A stretch of 64,000 nt of DNA from DATFFO01 sp963772815. GTDB lineage: Bacteria > Actinomycetota > Acidimicrobiia > Spongiisociales > ZC4RG35. Location: NCBI GenBank assembly GCA_963772815.1, contig CAVYYV010000006.1, forward strand, positions 310,001-374,000. Reading direction: 5' to 3'. Positions 8,987 through 18,875 of the stretch are shown here, piece after piece. Under the pieces are notes generated by a model, which worked only from the letters and a program-made list of their open reading frames with translations, was not told where the DNA came from and did not search any database. Positions within the stretch are counted from its first letter, which is position 1. Each line of letters starts with the position of its first letter. The position numbers and the translations under genes were made by a program.

Positions 8987-9364
8987 TCACTCGTGCGCCC
9001 CGACCGAAACCGCCATCACCAGTGCCGAGGTGTCGGTGTGGGTGATGGTGACCAGGACGTCGGTAACCCCCAGCATCTCAGCTCTCCTGGCGGCATTGCC
9101 GCTCATCCTCACCCGGGGTGGGCCTCCCCCGGTTATCTCGATGTCGGTCCACCGAATCCGCCGCCACCCGGTGCCCATCGATTTCATCACCGCTTCCTTG
9201 CCGGCGAAGCGGGCCGCCAACCGCCGGGCGGGCTTGGCGAAGCGCTTGGCGTATTCCTGCTCATGAGGGGTGAAGCAGCGCTCGACGAAACGCGGGTACT
9301 TGCCCAGGAGACCCTCGACCCGGTCGATGTCGGCCAGATCCACTCCGAGTCCGATGATGCGCAC
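8987..9364 (-). CDS. acpS: Holo-[acyl-carrier-protein] synthase
   Basis: Transfers 4'-phosphopantetheine from CoA to the serine of acyl carrier protein. The 125-residue protein has both family signatures: IGLGVDLADIDRVE at the N terminus (Mg2+-binding Asp) and RFAGKEAVMKSMGTGW near residue 55. The C-terminal VTITHTDTSALVMAV strand matches the family. Length is standard. It is followed by nnr in the usual actinobacterial order. Confidence 0.94.
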   Translation of the reverse strand: MRIIGLGVDLADIDRVEGLLGKYPRFVERCFTPHEQEYAKRFAKPARRLAARFAGKEAVMKSMGTGWRRIRWTDIEITGGGPPRVRMSGNAARRAEMLGVTDVLVTITHTDTSALVMAVSVGAHE

Positions 9365-9420
9365 GTCGGCCAGGTTAGGACTCGCTGCCTCATCACCTGG
9401 GGGATGACCACAATGGCGTC

Positions 9421-10161
9421 ATGGATGCCGCAGCCTATCTCGCTCGGATCGGGCTCAACCCGGCCCTCGAGCCCGACCTGGCCAACCTGGAGCGTTTGCA
9501 GCGCGCCCACCTCACGGCGGTCCCTTTCGAGAACCTGGACGTGTTCCATCGTCGCGGGGTGAAGACGACCGAAAGCTGGTCACTTCCCAAGATCGTCGAC
9601 CGACGGCGAGGCGGCTGGTGCTTCGAGCTCAACGGTGCATTTGCCTGGCTGCTCACCGAGCTGGGGTACGCGGTGCGCCGCCTGGCTGCCACGGTCCTCC
9701 CCGGCAACTCGCCCATGCCCACCCACCTGACACTCGAGGTGACGCTCGATCGCCCCTATTTGGTCGATGTGGGGTTCGGGGACTCGTTCATCAAGCCGCT
9801 GCCTCTCGATTCCGAGGGCCCCCACGACGGTGGCACCGGCAGCTATGGGTTCGTGTTCGAAGACGGACTGACCACGCTCGTGTCCTACGAGGACGCCGAG
9901 ACCAAGCCCCGGTATCGGTTCGGTCCCGACGAGCGCACCACGGAGAGCTTCGAACCCGCCTCCCTGTATCTCCGGACCACACCGGGACTGGCATGGACCA
10001 AGAGCCGGTTCGCAACCCGACTCATCGACGGCGGGCCCGGTCGGGTCACTCTCCTGGAGGACGTGCTCAGGTTCAGGCGCGACGGCGTCTGGTCGGAGGA
10101 AGCGGTCGCCGAGCAGGATTGGGCCGGCCATCTCCACCAGTGGTTCGGGATGACGCCCTGA
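9421..10161 (+). CDS. nat: Arylamine N-acetyltransferase family protein
   Basis: NAT-fold acetyltransferase of 246 residues. The cysteine-protease-like triad is visible: Cys67 in RRGGWCFELN, His102 in MPTHLTLEV and Asp116 in YLVDVGFGD. The family acetylates arylamines and hydrazines from acetyl-CoA; the native substrate is unknown. The ATG at 9421 is 56 bp from the divergent acpS start. This plus-strand gene interrupts the usual glmS-acpS adjacency. Confidence 0.93.
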   Translation: MDAAAYLARIGLNPALEPDLANLERLQRAHLTAVPFENLDVFHRRGVKTTESWSLPKIVDRRRGGWCFELNGAFAWLLTELGYAVRRLAATVLPGNSPMPTHLTLEVTLDRPYLVDVGFGDSFIKPLPLDSEGPHDGGTGSYGFVFEDGLTTLVSYEDAETKPRYRFGPDERTTESFEPASLYLRTTPGLAWTKSRFATRLIDGGPGRVTLLEDVLRFRRDGVWSEEAVAEQDWAGHLHQWFGMTP

Positions 10162-10331
10162 TTGGCATGTGGTCAACCCTTTCCATCTGGTTCTGCTCGA
10201 CTGGAGAGGTCCGTCCCGGGATGCCATGTGGTGTACGGCCCGGTTCGAAACTCGGCGGCCAGTGGAAACAGATGCCCACCACCCCGTCGCGTTGCTCGGG
10301 TCCCGCGATTCTCGAGCCCGCCGGTCGAGCC

Positions 10332-12161
10332 TTACTCCACCGTGACGGTCTTGGCCAGGTTGCGGGGCTTGTCGACATCCAGGCCCTTGGCGGTAGCGAC
10401 GTGATAGGCCAGTAGCTGTAGCGGCACGACCGCGGTGACCGTGCACATGAGATCGGGACCGCGCGGGACCTCGATCACGTAGTCTGCTACGTCCGACACC
10501 TCGCCGTCTCCCTCCTCGACCACGAGCACGATGGTGGCTCCGCGGGCGCGCACCTCTTCCATGTTGGACAGGGTCTTGGTCTTGACGTGCTCATCGGTAA
10601 CGGTTCCCACCACCACCACGCCCGGCTCGATCAGGGCGATGGGTCCGTGCTTCATCTCCCCGGCGGCGAATCCCTCGGCCCGAACGTAGGCGATCTCCTT
10701 CAGCTTGAGAGCACCCTCCATGGCCACCGGAAAATCACCGGACCTTCCGAGGAAGAAGAAGTCCTCCACGTCTCCGAACTTGGCGGCCAGCTGAGCCACA
10801 TCCTCGCCCTTGGCCAGAACCGATTCGACCACGGCGGGCAGACGCCGCAACTCGGTCACCATGTACTCGACCCCGCCCGGATCCATCGAGCCCCGCACCT
10901 GGGCTAGATAGAGGGCGAGCAGCTGCAGCACAACCAGCTGGGTGGTGAAGGTCTTGGTGGCGGCGACCCCGATCTCGGGACCGGCTCTGGTGTAGAGGAC
11001 GGCGTCCGCTTCGCGGGCTAGGGCCGAATCGACCACATTGGAAACGCCGATCACAGTCGACCCCTGCGCCTTGGCGTACCGCATGGCGGCCAGTGTGTCG
11101 ACGGTCTCCCCGGATTGGCTGATCCCCACCACCAGTGAGCGAGCATCGAGTATCGGGTCCCGGTACCGGAACTCGGAGGCGATGTCGATTTCGACCGGGA
11201 TCCGGGTCCATCGCTCGATGGCGTACTTGGCCATCATGGCGGCGTGGTAGGAGGTGCCGCACGCCACCACGAACACCTTGTCCACGGCCCTCAACAGACG
11301 CTCGTCCAGCTCCAGCTCCCGCAATTGCACCCGGCCGCCGGCGTCGAGACGACCGCCCAAAGTGTCGGCGATGGCGGTGGGCTGCTCGTGGATCTCTTTG
11401 AGCATGAAGGTCGGATACCCGCCCCTCTCTGCCGCCTGCAGACTCCATTCGATTATCCGCTCGTCGGGCACGACCTCCTGGCCGCTGAGTGTTGTGACCG
11501 TGATCGAATCCGGACGCACTTCGACCACACGGTCGTCGTCGAGAATCACCATGTCCCGGGTGTGCTCCAGGAAGGCAGGGATGTCGGAGGCGAGGAAGTT
11601 CTCCCCCTGGCCCCGTCCCACCACGAGCGGGCTATGACGGCGGCCCCTACCAGCAGATCGGGCTCGGAGGCACGCATCACGACCAGGGCCAAAGCGCCCT
11701 CGGCGTCCGTCATGACTCTCCTGACCGCCTCGGCCAACGGAATGTCGGCCATGTCCTCGATCATGTGGGCGATGACCTCGGTGTCGGTGTCGGTCTCGAA
11801 CCGATGGCCGGCCGCCATCAGCTTGGAACGGGGTTGGGCCCAGTTCTCGATGATCCCGTTGTGGACCACGATGACCGAGCCGGTGCAGTCCCGGTGGGGA
11901 TGGGCATTGTTCGAGTTGGGCGCGCCGTGGGTGGCCCAACGGGTGTGGCCGATCCCGCCGTGGGTTTGGGTCATGGGGGCTTCGGCCAGGGCCTTGGTGA
12001 GCACCTCCATACGCCCCGCTCTCTTCAAGACCGCGATCTTGTCACCGTCGTGAACGGCCACTCCGGCCGAGTCATAGCCCCGGTATTCGAGCCGGGTGAG
12101 CCCGGGCACCAGGACGTCGGTAACGCGACAGCGGTCCCACGTATCCAACTATTCCACACAT
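10332..12161 (-). pseudogene. glmS: Glutamine-fructose-6-phosphate aminotransferase, with two frameshifts
   Basis: GlmS makes glucosamine-6-phosphate from fructose-6-phosphate and glutamine. It starts at ATG 12161 with the MCGIVGYVG glutaminase N terminus (catalytic Cys2) behind an AGGAGG site. The frame breaks between 12120 and 12148 and continues as TDVLVPGLTRLEYRGYDSAG. It breaks again near 11645, where LLVGA should run into RRHSPLVVGRGQGENFLA; restoring one C repairs this. Two SIS sugar-isomerase domains follow intact (VACGTSYHAAM; ISQSGETVDT) to a normal C terminus ending NLAKTVTVE. Repaired length is about 609 residues, the usual size. Because the gene is normally essential and otherwise pristine, sequencing or assembly indels are more likely than true inactivation. 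Confidence 0.88.
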
Positions 12162-12472
12162 GAAACAGGCTCCTCCTGTCGCAAAGGAACGCGTGTGCGC
12201 TCCGCTTCGAAGGGCCACGGCGCCGACTCTCAGCCGGCTTCACCTCGAGTGGGTCTCTGTCCCCGGAGTCACCTCCGGGATTTGCTCCCACTCGTCACGA
12301 TCGTGAAGAGACCGGGAAGGCATCCGCCGAAGTTTTCGATGGCCTTCCTCCTCGTCATCTGCGCACCGGGCGCAGATCTGGCGCTACGTCTTGTGAGCCG
12401 CGACCTCGTCTGTTGCTGGTCCTATTCGACCCCGACCGCCCACTCCCCTCTGGGGTGACAAGCTCGGGGCTC
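12162..12472. other. glmM-glmS intergenic region
   Basis: About 310 bp without a convincing gene on either strand. It holds the glmS ribosome-binding site (AGGAGG on the minus strand near 12170) and presumably the glmS promoter. I see no riboswitch or ribozyme resembling glmS regulation and no strong hairpin. Short open frames here have no recognisable homology. Confidence 0.5.
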
Positions 12473-13831
12473 TTAGGCCTCCTCCTTTCCCAGGACGTCG
12501 GCGACGACTGCCGCCAGTTGATCAGCATAGCGCTGGGCCACCTCATGAGAAGGGGCCTCGATCATCACCCTGACCAGGGGCTCGGTGCCTGAGTTGCGGA
12601 CCAGCACCCGACCCTCCTCTCCCAGAGCCTCCTCGACCTCGTCCACCGCCTCCCAGACCAGTGCGGCCGCGCTGATGTCCGCTCCCCGTCGCACCCGCAC
12701 ATTCTCCAGCACCTGCGGGTATTCGGTTATGCACTCGGCCCGAAGCCGGCGGAGCTCTTTGCCGGTTCCGGCCAGGACGTCCAGGAGGCGAACCGCGGTC
12801 AGGAGCCCGTCGCCGGTTCGTCCCTTGTCGAGGAATATCACATGCCCCGATTGCTCGCCCCCCAACACACCGTGTCGCTTCAGCAGCGTCTCCATCACAT
12901 AACGATCCCCCACCTGGGTTACCACGAGCTCGATCCCCGCCTCCGCCATCGACTTGTGAAAGCCCAGGTTCGACATAACGGTGGTGACCACCAGGTTGTT
13001 GCGCAGGGCATCATTGGCCTTCCAATGCCGGGCAATGATCGCCATGATTACATCGCCGTTGGCGGGGAGACCGTCTTCATCGACGGCGATGAGCCGATCG
13101 GCGTCGCCGTCGAAGGCGAGGCCGATGCGGCCCCGGGCATGCGTAGCCAGGAACTCGGGGTGGGTGGCGCCGCACCCGTCGTTGATGTTTGTTCCGTTGG
13201 GCTCCGCCGAAAGCACCTCGACATCGGCTTTCAGCCGCCTGAACAGCTCCGGCGCCGCTTTGAAGGCGGCGCCGTTGGCGCAATCGATGGTGAGCTCGAG
13301 GCCACCGAGCGTGTAAGTGGCAGCGTCCACCAGATAACCCACGTAGTCGTGCAGGGCATCGGCGTCGACCATCCCGATTCCTATGCCGGCGCCCACCGAC
13401 GAGCGCCGGTTGCTGGAGCGCATCTGGGCCTCGACCGCCCGCTCCAGGTCGTCGCTCAGCTTCCTTCCCTCTTCCCCCAGGAGTTTGACTCCGTTGTCAG
13501 GTGCCGGGTTGTGCGAGGCGGAGACGACCGCCCCCATCATGGCCGCCGAACGGCCGGTGAGGAGGCTTATGCCTCCTGCTGGGAGCACGCCCACTCCGAC
13601 GGTGTCGATTCCCACGGCCTGAAAGCCCGCACCGAGGGCAGAGGCGAGCATGGTTCCCGACCTGCGGGTATCGCGCCCGATCAGAACCGGACCGTTGGCA
13701 AGCTGGGAGCCCGCCGCCCGGCCGATGTCCAGAACCAGCTCGGGGGTGAGCTCGCTTCCTGCTTGACCGCGCACTCCGTCGGTCCCGAAGATCGGGAGCC
13801 CCCGATCGAGCGTCTCCCTCAGATCAGCCAA
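12473..13831 (-). CDS. glmM: Phosphoglucosamine mutase
   Basis: Converts glucosamine-6-phosphate to glucosamine-1-phosphate for UDP-GlcNAc synthesis. The 452-residue alpha-D-phosphohexomutase starts with LPIFGTDGVRG. It has the catalytic phosphoserine Ser106 in VSASHNPAPDNGVK, the metal-binding FDGDADRL loop, the sugar-binding GEQSGH loop and the phosphate-binding RNSGTEPLVRVM near the C terminus. It lies downstream of rplM-rpsI and upstream of glmS on the same strand, matching the standard actinobacterial cluster. Confidence 0.96.
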   Translation of the reverse strand: MADLRETLDRGLPIFGTDGVRGQAGSELTPELVLDIGRAAGSQLANGPVLIGRDTRRSGTMLASALGAGFQAVGIDTVGVGVLPAGGISLLTGRSAAMMGAVVSASHNPAPDNGVKLLGEEGRKLSDDLERAVEAQMRSSNRRSSVGAGIGIGMVDADALHDYVGYLVDAATYTLGGLELTIDCANGAAFKAAPELFRRLKADVEVLSAEPNGTNINDGCGATHPEFLATHARGRIGLAFDGDADRLIAVDEDGLPANGDVIMAIIARHWKANDALRNNLVVTTVMSNLGFHKSMAEAGIELVVTQVGDRYVMETLLKRHGVLGGEQSGHVIFLDKGRTGDGLLTAVRLLDVLAGTGKELRRLRAECITEYPQVLENVRVRRGADISAAALVWEAVDEVEEALGEEGRVLVRNSGTEPLVRVMIEAPSHEVAQRYADQLAAVVADVLGKEEA

Positions 13832-13858
13832 GACCGAACTGCCCCCGCCAATCCCCCA

Positions 13859-14251
13859 CTAGCGCTTCGTGTACTGGGGGGCCCGGCGTGCCTTGCGCAA
13901 CCCGTACTTCTTGCGCTCCACCCGGCGAGCGTCGCGGGTCAGCAAGCCGGCCTTCTTCAGTGTGGCTCGCAGGTCGGGGTCGAGGACGATGAGCGCCCGG
14001 GCTATCCCGAGACGCAGTGCATCGACCTGGCCCGTGACTCCGCCGCCTTCCAGAGTGGCGTCGATGTCGTAACGACCCTGCATGTTGGTCAGCTGAAGGG
14101 GCTCCATGACTCGCATTCGTTGGGCCATGGTGGGGAAGTAGGTCTCCAGCGCCCGGCCGTTGAGCGTCATTTGCCCTCCTCCATCACGGAATCGGACTCT
14201 GGCCACGGACTCCTTGCGGCGCCCGGTTGCTTGAACGAGTGGCTTGGGCAT
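13859..14251 (-). CDS. rpsI: 30S ribosomal protein S9
   Basis: S9 of 130 residues. Family features are the N-terminal ATGRRKESVARV and the C-terminal KKYGLRKARRAPQYTKR, whose basic tail reaches the decoding centre. The start is ATG 14251, which overlaps the rplM stop codon as ATGA, so the pair is translationally coupled. Confidence 0.97.
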   Translation of the reverse strand: MPKPLVQATGRRKESVARVRFRDGGGQMTLNGRALETYFPTMAQRMRVMEPLQLTNMQGRYDIDATLEGGGVTGQVDALRLGIARALIVLDPDLRATLKKAGLLTRDARRVERKKYGLRKARRAPQYTKR

Positions 14252-14709
14252 CAGGATTCGACCTTTCTGACATCGAGCTCCAGCCGAGAGGGCTGCTGGG
14301 CCTGGTGAGGATGGTCGGCGCCGGCATAGACCTTCAGCTTGCGGGCCATCTGGCGACCCAACTTGTTCTTGGGAAGCATCCCACGCACGGCTCGCTCCAC
14401 GATTGCCTCGGGCCGGCGGGCCTTGAGCTCCTCGAACGTCTCGGCCTTGATCCCGCCCGGATATCCCGAATGCCGGTAGTAGACCTTCTGGCGGGCCTTC
14501 TCGGAGGTGACGGCTACCTGGGAGGCGTTGACCACGATGATGTGGTCGCCCGTATCCATGTGCGGGGCATAGATCGGCTTGTGCTTGCCGCGCAGGACGG
14601 TGGCCACCTCCGAGGCGAGACGACCCAGTGGAAGGGCCGTGGCGTCTACGACCCACCAGTCTCGATGGATGTCGGCGGGCTTGGGGGAATAGGTCTTGTT
14701 GGCAGTCAT
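14251..14709 (-). CDS. rplM: 50S ribosomal protein L13
   Basis: L13 of 152 residues (start ATG 14709). Characteristic segments are WWVVDATALPLGRLAS, GDHIIVVNA, YYRHSGYPGGIK and RAVRGMLPKNKLGR. First gene of the rplM-rpsI pair. About 120 bp separate it from truA upstream, where its promoter must lie; an open extension upstream of this ATG has no homology. Confidence 0.97.
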   Translation of the reverse strand: MTANKTYSPKPADIHRDWWVVDATALPLGRLASEVATVLRGKHKPIYAPHMDTGDHIIVVNASQVAVTSEKARQKVYYRHSGYPGGIKAETFEELKARRPEAIVERAVRGMLPKNKLGRQMARKLKVYAGADHPHQAQQPSRLELDVRKVES

Positions 14710-14830
14710 GATCAAAAAGGCCCTCGGTTGATGGAGGGGATCGTCGGGGAAACGAACTCCCGTAGGGAGCGGACACATGGTACGAGAAGGAGCCGCAACA
14801 TGCCAATCCCGAATCGGCCCCGATTATCCG

Positions 14831-15568
14831 TCACGCCCCGAAGCCCACCTCCCACAAGATCAGCCCGTGAGGTGGTGCGACCGTGCCCACCTTCTGGCGG
14901 TCTCGGGCCGCTATCACCTCGGTCACGGACTCTGCCCCGGCCCGTCCCAAGCCCACATCCACGCAGAAGCCGACGATGGACCGGACCATCTGGTGACAAA
15001 AAGCACGAGCCCGGACCTGATAGACCGTCAGCTCTTGGTCGCAGACCCACGCCGACTCGAGGACCTCACGTTCGGTAGTCGCGCCCGGTCGACGGCGACA
15101 GAAGCTGGCGAAGTCGTGGTGACCCAACAGACCCCGGGCCGCCGTGTTCATCGCGGCCAGGTCCAGATCCCTCCCAACGTGCCACACCCAATTCCGGCGG
15201 AGCGGGTCGGTGGCAGGCCGTGAATCGACGAAGTAGCGATATGCACGCCAGGTGGGAGTGAAACGGGCATTGAACCGATCCGGGGCAACGGATGCCTGCC
15301 AGACCGAGACCTCCCCTCCCATCACACCATCGAGGGCCCGCCGGAGGCGGTCGACGTCGGGTATCTGGTCCATCTCGAAGCTGACCACCTGATGACGGGC
15401 GTGAACTCCGGCATCGGTCCGACCGGCGCAGGTGATCTCATGCTCCTGGCCCAGGATCTGCTCGAGCGCCTTCTCGAGCTCCCCCTGGATGGTGCGCACC
15501 TCCACCTGGCGAGCAAAGCCGTGAAAGCCCGAGCCGTCATAAGACAGGTCGAGACGGATAACCGGCAC
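14831..15568 (-). CDS. truA: tRNA pseudouridine(38-40) synthase
   Basis: Makes pseudouridine at positions 38-40 of the tRNA anticodon arm. The protein is 245 residues from GTG 15568, with the N-terminal LDLSYDGSGFHGFARQ, the catalytic Asp in CAGRTDAGVHARHQV (about residue 52), the FNARF segment and FCHQMVRSIVGF. The start is chosen at the first codon preceding the conserved VIRLDLSYDG. Two bases separate it from the membrane-protein gene upstream, so they form one transcript. Confidence 0.95.
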   Translation of the reverse strand: MPVIRLDLSYDGSGFHGFARQVEVRTIQGELEKALEQILGQEHEITCAGRTDAGVHARHQVVSFEMDQIPDVDRLRRALDGVMGGEVSVWQASVAPDRFNARFTPTWRAYRYFVDSRPATDPLRRNWVWHVGRDLDLAAMNTAARGLLGHHDFASFCRRRPGATTEREVLESAWVCDQELTVYQVRARAFCHQMVRSIVGFCVDVGLGRAGAESVTEVIAARDRQKVGTVAPPHGLILWEVGFGA

Positions 15569-15570
15569 GT

Positions 15571-16086
15571 TCAGAAGATGCCGGACAACGCCAGGAATGG
15601 GAGTTGAAAGATCAGCCTGACCAGCACCACCAGCGCCAAACCGATCAGCACCGCAGCCACCGATCTGACCACGCTCAGGGACGAGGCCTCGGAGGTGGCG
15701 GGCACCTTGGCAGCCACCGACCACACCAGGCCAACCGTTGCTCCGAGTGGCCCGACGGCGCCCAGCAAGAGGGGAAGCTCGCAATGGCCATGGAGGCGCA
15801 TCATGGTCTGCAGCTGGCCCGCTCCCTGCAACAACTTGGTCGCCGCCAGCCAGGTGCCCCCGGCCAGGATCAGCCATGCCACCAGGGAGTAGATGGCAGC
15901 CTCCAGCAGACCTGTGACAGAGAAGAACCTGAGGTTGATCTGGGCAACCTGGCCGATGTAGTCGATAGCCGCCACGCCCGCCACCAGCAGCACGGCGTCG
16001 GCCGTGGCGTCGGAGTCGAAGAAGAGCTCGGCGTGGACCTTGCGGTCGAACAATGCCGCCCTCAAGGCCCGTCTAAGTGTTCGCAT
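15571..16086 (-). CDS. Yip1-like multi-pass membrane protein
   Basis: A 171-residue hydrophobic protein with about five membrane segments (for example LLEAAIYSLVAWLILAGGTW and SVAAVLIGLALVVLVRLIF). The N terminus is basic and cytoplasmic-looking (RTLRRALRAALFDRK). The pattern resembles the YIP1 family, for which no enzymatic role is established; this is a weak assignment. It ends two bases before truA and begins 15 bp after the carbonic anhydrase gene, so it appears to be part of a can-orf-truA transcript. Confidence 0.75.
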   Translation of the reverse strand: MRTLRRALRAALFDRKVHAELFFDSDATADAVLLVAGVAAIDYIGQVAQINLRFFSVTGLLEAAIYSLVAWLILAGGTWLAATKLLQGAGQLQTMMRLHGHCELPLLLGAVGPLGATVGLVWSVAAKVPATSEASSLSVVRSVAAVLIGLALVVLVRLIFQLPFLALSGIF

Positions 16087-16101
16087 CGCCCGGGAGCGTA
16101 G

Positions 16102-16623
16102 TCACGGCCCCGGTCGATCGACCCGAGCCAACTCCTCCAACAGCCCTGTCTCCACGTCGTAGACGAACCCCGACACGGAACCACCATCGACGAAGGGCGA
16201 CGCTTCCAGCCTCTCCACCGAAGCTCTCAGGTCATCCATCACGCTGGTGAAGCCTCCGGGCGACCAGGTGGGCTCCGCTCCGGTCTGTTGGGCGAGGGAT
16301 CTCGTGAAGTCCTCATCGGACAGGCCCTCCAGCCCACACGTCGTGTGATGGATGACCATCACATGCGTAGTTCCAAGAGCGCGTTGGGACAGGCACAGAG
16401 AACGGATCACGTCATCGGTAACGATGCCCCCGGCGTTGCGGATGACATGAGCGTCACCACGCTCCAGGCCCAGCATGGCATACACGTCCAGTCGACAATC
16501 CATGCAAGTGACCACCGCCAGCCCGAGCCCCGGGTGTGGCCCGAGCTCGTCCGAAGTGAGGCCGCCGGCGTGAGCGGTATTCGCCCCGGTGAGGCGGGCG
16601 ATCAGCTCGGACTGGATGGCCAC
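16102..16623 (-). CDS. Beta-class carbonic anhydrase
   Basis: Zinc enzyme for CO2/HCO3- interconversion, 173 residues. Zinc ligands are Cys40 in VVTCMDCRLD, His93 and Cys96 in IHHTTCGLEG. The Asp42-Arg44 dyad of the beta class and the HVIRNAGG strand are intact. This is a short mycobacterial-type form. It may supply bicarbonate or handle CO2 from CO and formate oxidation, although no direct linkage to those genes is seen. The gene starts 4 bp downstream of coaA. Confidence 0.93.
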   Translation of the reverse strand: MAIQSELIARLTGANTAHAGGLTSDELGPHPGLGLAVVTCMDCRLDVYAMLGLERGDAHVIRNAGGIVTDDVIRSLCLSQRALGTTHVMVIHHTTCGLEGLSDEDFTRSLAQQTGAEPTWSPGGFTSVMDDLRASVERLEASPFVDGGSVSGFVYDVETGLLEELARVDRPGP

Positions 16624-16626
16624 GGT

Positions 16627-17551
16627 TCATCTCCTCCTGAGCAGGACTCGCTTCGCGGAATGGTCGGCGGACTTGTCGAGAATGAGGGTGGCCCGCTCCC
16701 TGGTGGGGGCGATGTTCTGCTCCAGGTTGGGCTGGTTGATCTGTTGCCAGATCCTCTTCGCCTCGGCGCGGGCTTCGTCATCCGACAACCCCGAATAGCG
16801 ATGGAAGTAGTTGTCAGGGTCACGGAATGCGGTATCCCGAAAGGTGAGGAAACGGTCCACGTACCACCGCTCGACGTGGTGGGGATCGGCATCGACGTAG
16901 ATGGAGAAGTCGAAGTAGTCCGACACGTAGGTCCCCAGCTCACCGCCTTGGAGGACGTTGAGCCCTTCCAGGATCACGATGTCGGGCCGTTCCACGACCC
17001 TGACCTGGTCGGGCACCACGTCATAGGAAGTGTGTGAGTACACGGGGGCCGGAACCGATTTGCGGCCGGACTTGACGTCGGCCACGAACTCGATCAGCTG
17101 CCGCCGGTCATAGCTCTCGGGAAAACCCTTGCGCTCCATCAAGCCCCTCTCCTCCAGGATGGCGTTGGGCCACAGGAATCCGTCCGTGGTGACCAGGTCC
17201 ACGCGGGGATGGTCGGGCCAACGCGAACAGAAGCGCCTGGAGCACCCTGGCCGAAGTCGACTTCCCCACCGCCACGGAGCCGGCTATGCCGATGACGTAG
17301 GGAACGGGCGCGGTTGGCTTCCCGAGGAACGTGTCCGTCACCGAGAACAGAGACTGACTCGCCTTGACATACAGGTTCAGCAGCCTCGAAAGAGGGAGAT
17401 AGATCCGCTCCACCTCGTCGATGGACAACTCGACGTTGATGCCCCGGATGGCCTCGATGTCGTCCTCGTTCAGCGTCATCGGGGTCGAGGCTCGCAACGC
17501 CGACCACTCCGAACGGGAGAAGGCCAGGAAAGGGGTTGGATCGGGGCTCAT
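16627..17551 (-). pseudogene. coaA: Pantothenate kinase, with one frameshift
   Basis: Type I pantothenate kinase (first step of CoA synthesis). The N-terminal part from ATG 17551 reads SPDPTPFLAFSRSEWSALR and contains the Walker A motif GIAGSVAVGKSTSARVLQALL. Near 17223 the frame shifts. The continuation RWPDHPRVDLVTTDGFLWPNAIL lies in another frame and then runs uninterrupted to a normal C terminus (ERATLILDKSADHSAKRV). An extra T in the run CTGTTCGCG explains the break. Everything else is conserved, so an indel error in the sequence is the likeliest cause. If real, CoA synthesis would depend on another kinase. Confidence 0.88.
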
Positions 17552-17779
17552 GACGGGTGAGCAGAGTACCTTGGGCGGCCTCCTGGTAAGTCCAACAGGC
17601 TCCGAGGAGCCCGCCGAACGAGGCCTGTCATCGTCTTGGCAGGCATGCATCACCATCGACTACGTTCCCGGCCCCGTCTCTGCGGACCCAAGGAGTGGCG
17701 GAGCCTCGGCGTCACGGCCGGCGCTCGGCCACCAATCCGGGCAACGCCAATATCCGACGGGCCCCTACACTCCCGGCAC

Positions 17780-18512
17780 GTGAAGAAGGTCGCATCGTGG
17801 GCAGTCACCATCCCGTTCCTGGCCGCCTTCGGTCTGGTGCTGATCGTCTTCGACCTGGCGGGCCGACTCGTGCGCCCCTTCTCCCTGACCGGCTTCGAAT
17901 GGGTCATGGGTGCCCTGCAGTGGGCGCTTGTGACGGTGCTTCGCATCTTCGGCACCCACGTCGAAATCGACCGCTCGCCCGCCATCCGCCCCCGCGGGGT
18001 ATGTCGTGATCTCCAACCACCAGTCGATGTTCGACATCGCCCTCATCGGGGACGTGCTCTTCTCGAACCTGCCCAAGTACGTCGCCAAAGCCGAGCTGGG
18101 TCGGTGGATTCCCTCGGTGTCCCTCAACCTCAAGCAAGGGGGCCACGCTCTGATCGAACGCGACAACGCCCGCCAGGCACTGGACGAGATAGCCGCCTTC
18201 GGTCAGCGGGTGCAGGCGCGCGATCGCTCGGCGGTCATATTCCCCGAAGGCACCCGGTCTGAGGATGGGGTCCTCAAACCCTTCAAGCGAGCCGGAGCGC
18301 GAGCGCTTCTGGGGGCCGCCGACCGACTCCCGGTGGTGCCGGTGGCAGTGGAGGGATCCTGGCGGCTCAACACGATGTGGCCGTTCACGCCCGGCTCGCG
18401 GATCAAGATCAGCCTGGGAGATCCCATCCCGCGGGCTCCCGACGACGCCGCCGAATGCCTGCGCCAGGCTCAGGAATGGATCAAGGGCCGGCTGGCGCCC
18501 GTCCCCAAATAG
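17780..18512 (+). pseudogene. 1-acyl-sn-glycerol-3-phosphate acyltransferase (PlsC family), with one frameshift
   Basis: Membrane acyltransferase for phosphatidic acid synthesis, about 244 residues when repaired. The N-terminal part from GTG 17780 contains a membrane segment (WAVTIPFLAAFGLVLIVFDL). The frame breaks near 17995-18000 in a C/G run just before the catalytic box, which continues in another frame as YVVISNHQSMFD (NHx4D). EGTRSEDGVLKPFKRAG and VVPVAVEGS follow. One missing base restores a continuous protein. It diverges from coaA and converges with rplQ. Confidence 0.85.
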
Positions 18513-18524
18513 GGGGCTACGGCC

Positions 18525-18875
18525 TCACACCAGCTCGATGATGGCCATCTCGGTGGCGTCGCCCCGCCGTGGACCCAGCTTCACAATCCTCGTGTAGCCA
18601 CCCGGACGGTCGATATAACGCGGCGCCACCTGGGTGAAGAGATGGGTCAGGGTGTCGCGATCGGTGATGGTGCGCCGGATCACGCGGCGGTTGTGGGAAC
18701 CGTCCACTCGTGCCCGCGTGATCATCTTCTCCGCCATGGGGCGAACGGCCTTGGCCCGGGCCAGGGTGGTCTCGATCCGTCCCTCATTGATCAGCGACGT
18801 GGTCAGGTTGGCCAAGAGATGGCGCGAGTGGGCGGGGGAGCCGCCCAACCGGGCACCCTTCTTCGGGCGAGGCAT
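18525..18875 (-). CDS. rplQ: 50S ribosomal protein L17
   Basis: L17 of 116 residues (N-terminal RPKKGARLGGSPAHSRHLLA, C-terminal GGYTRIVKLGPRRGDATEMA). Last gene of the ribosomal superoperon in this window. Its ATG overlaps the last base of the rpoA stop codon, as expected for the conserved rpoA-rplQ pair. It ends 12 bp from the convergent plsC gene. Confidence 0.97.
   Translation of the reverse strand: MPRPKKGARLGGSPAHSRHLLANLTTSLINEGRIETTLARAKAVRPMAEKMITRARVDGSHNRRVIRRTITDRDTLTHLFTQVAPRYIDRPGGYTRIVKLGPRRGDATEMAIIELV

Noticed and set aside
12842..14308. 488-codon open frame opposite glmM and rpsI
   Set aside because: Antisense to conserved genes; no motifs.
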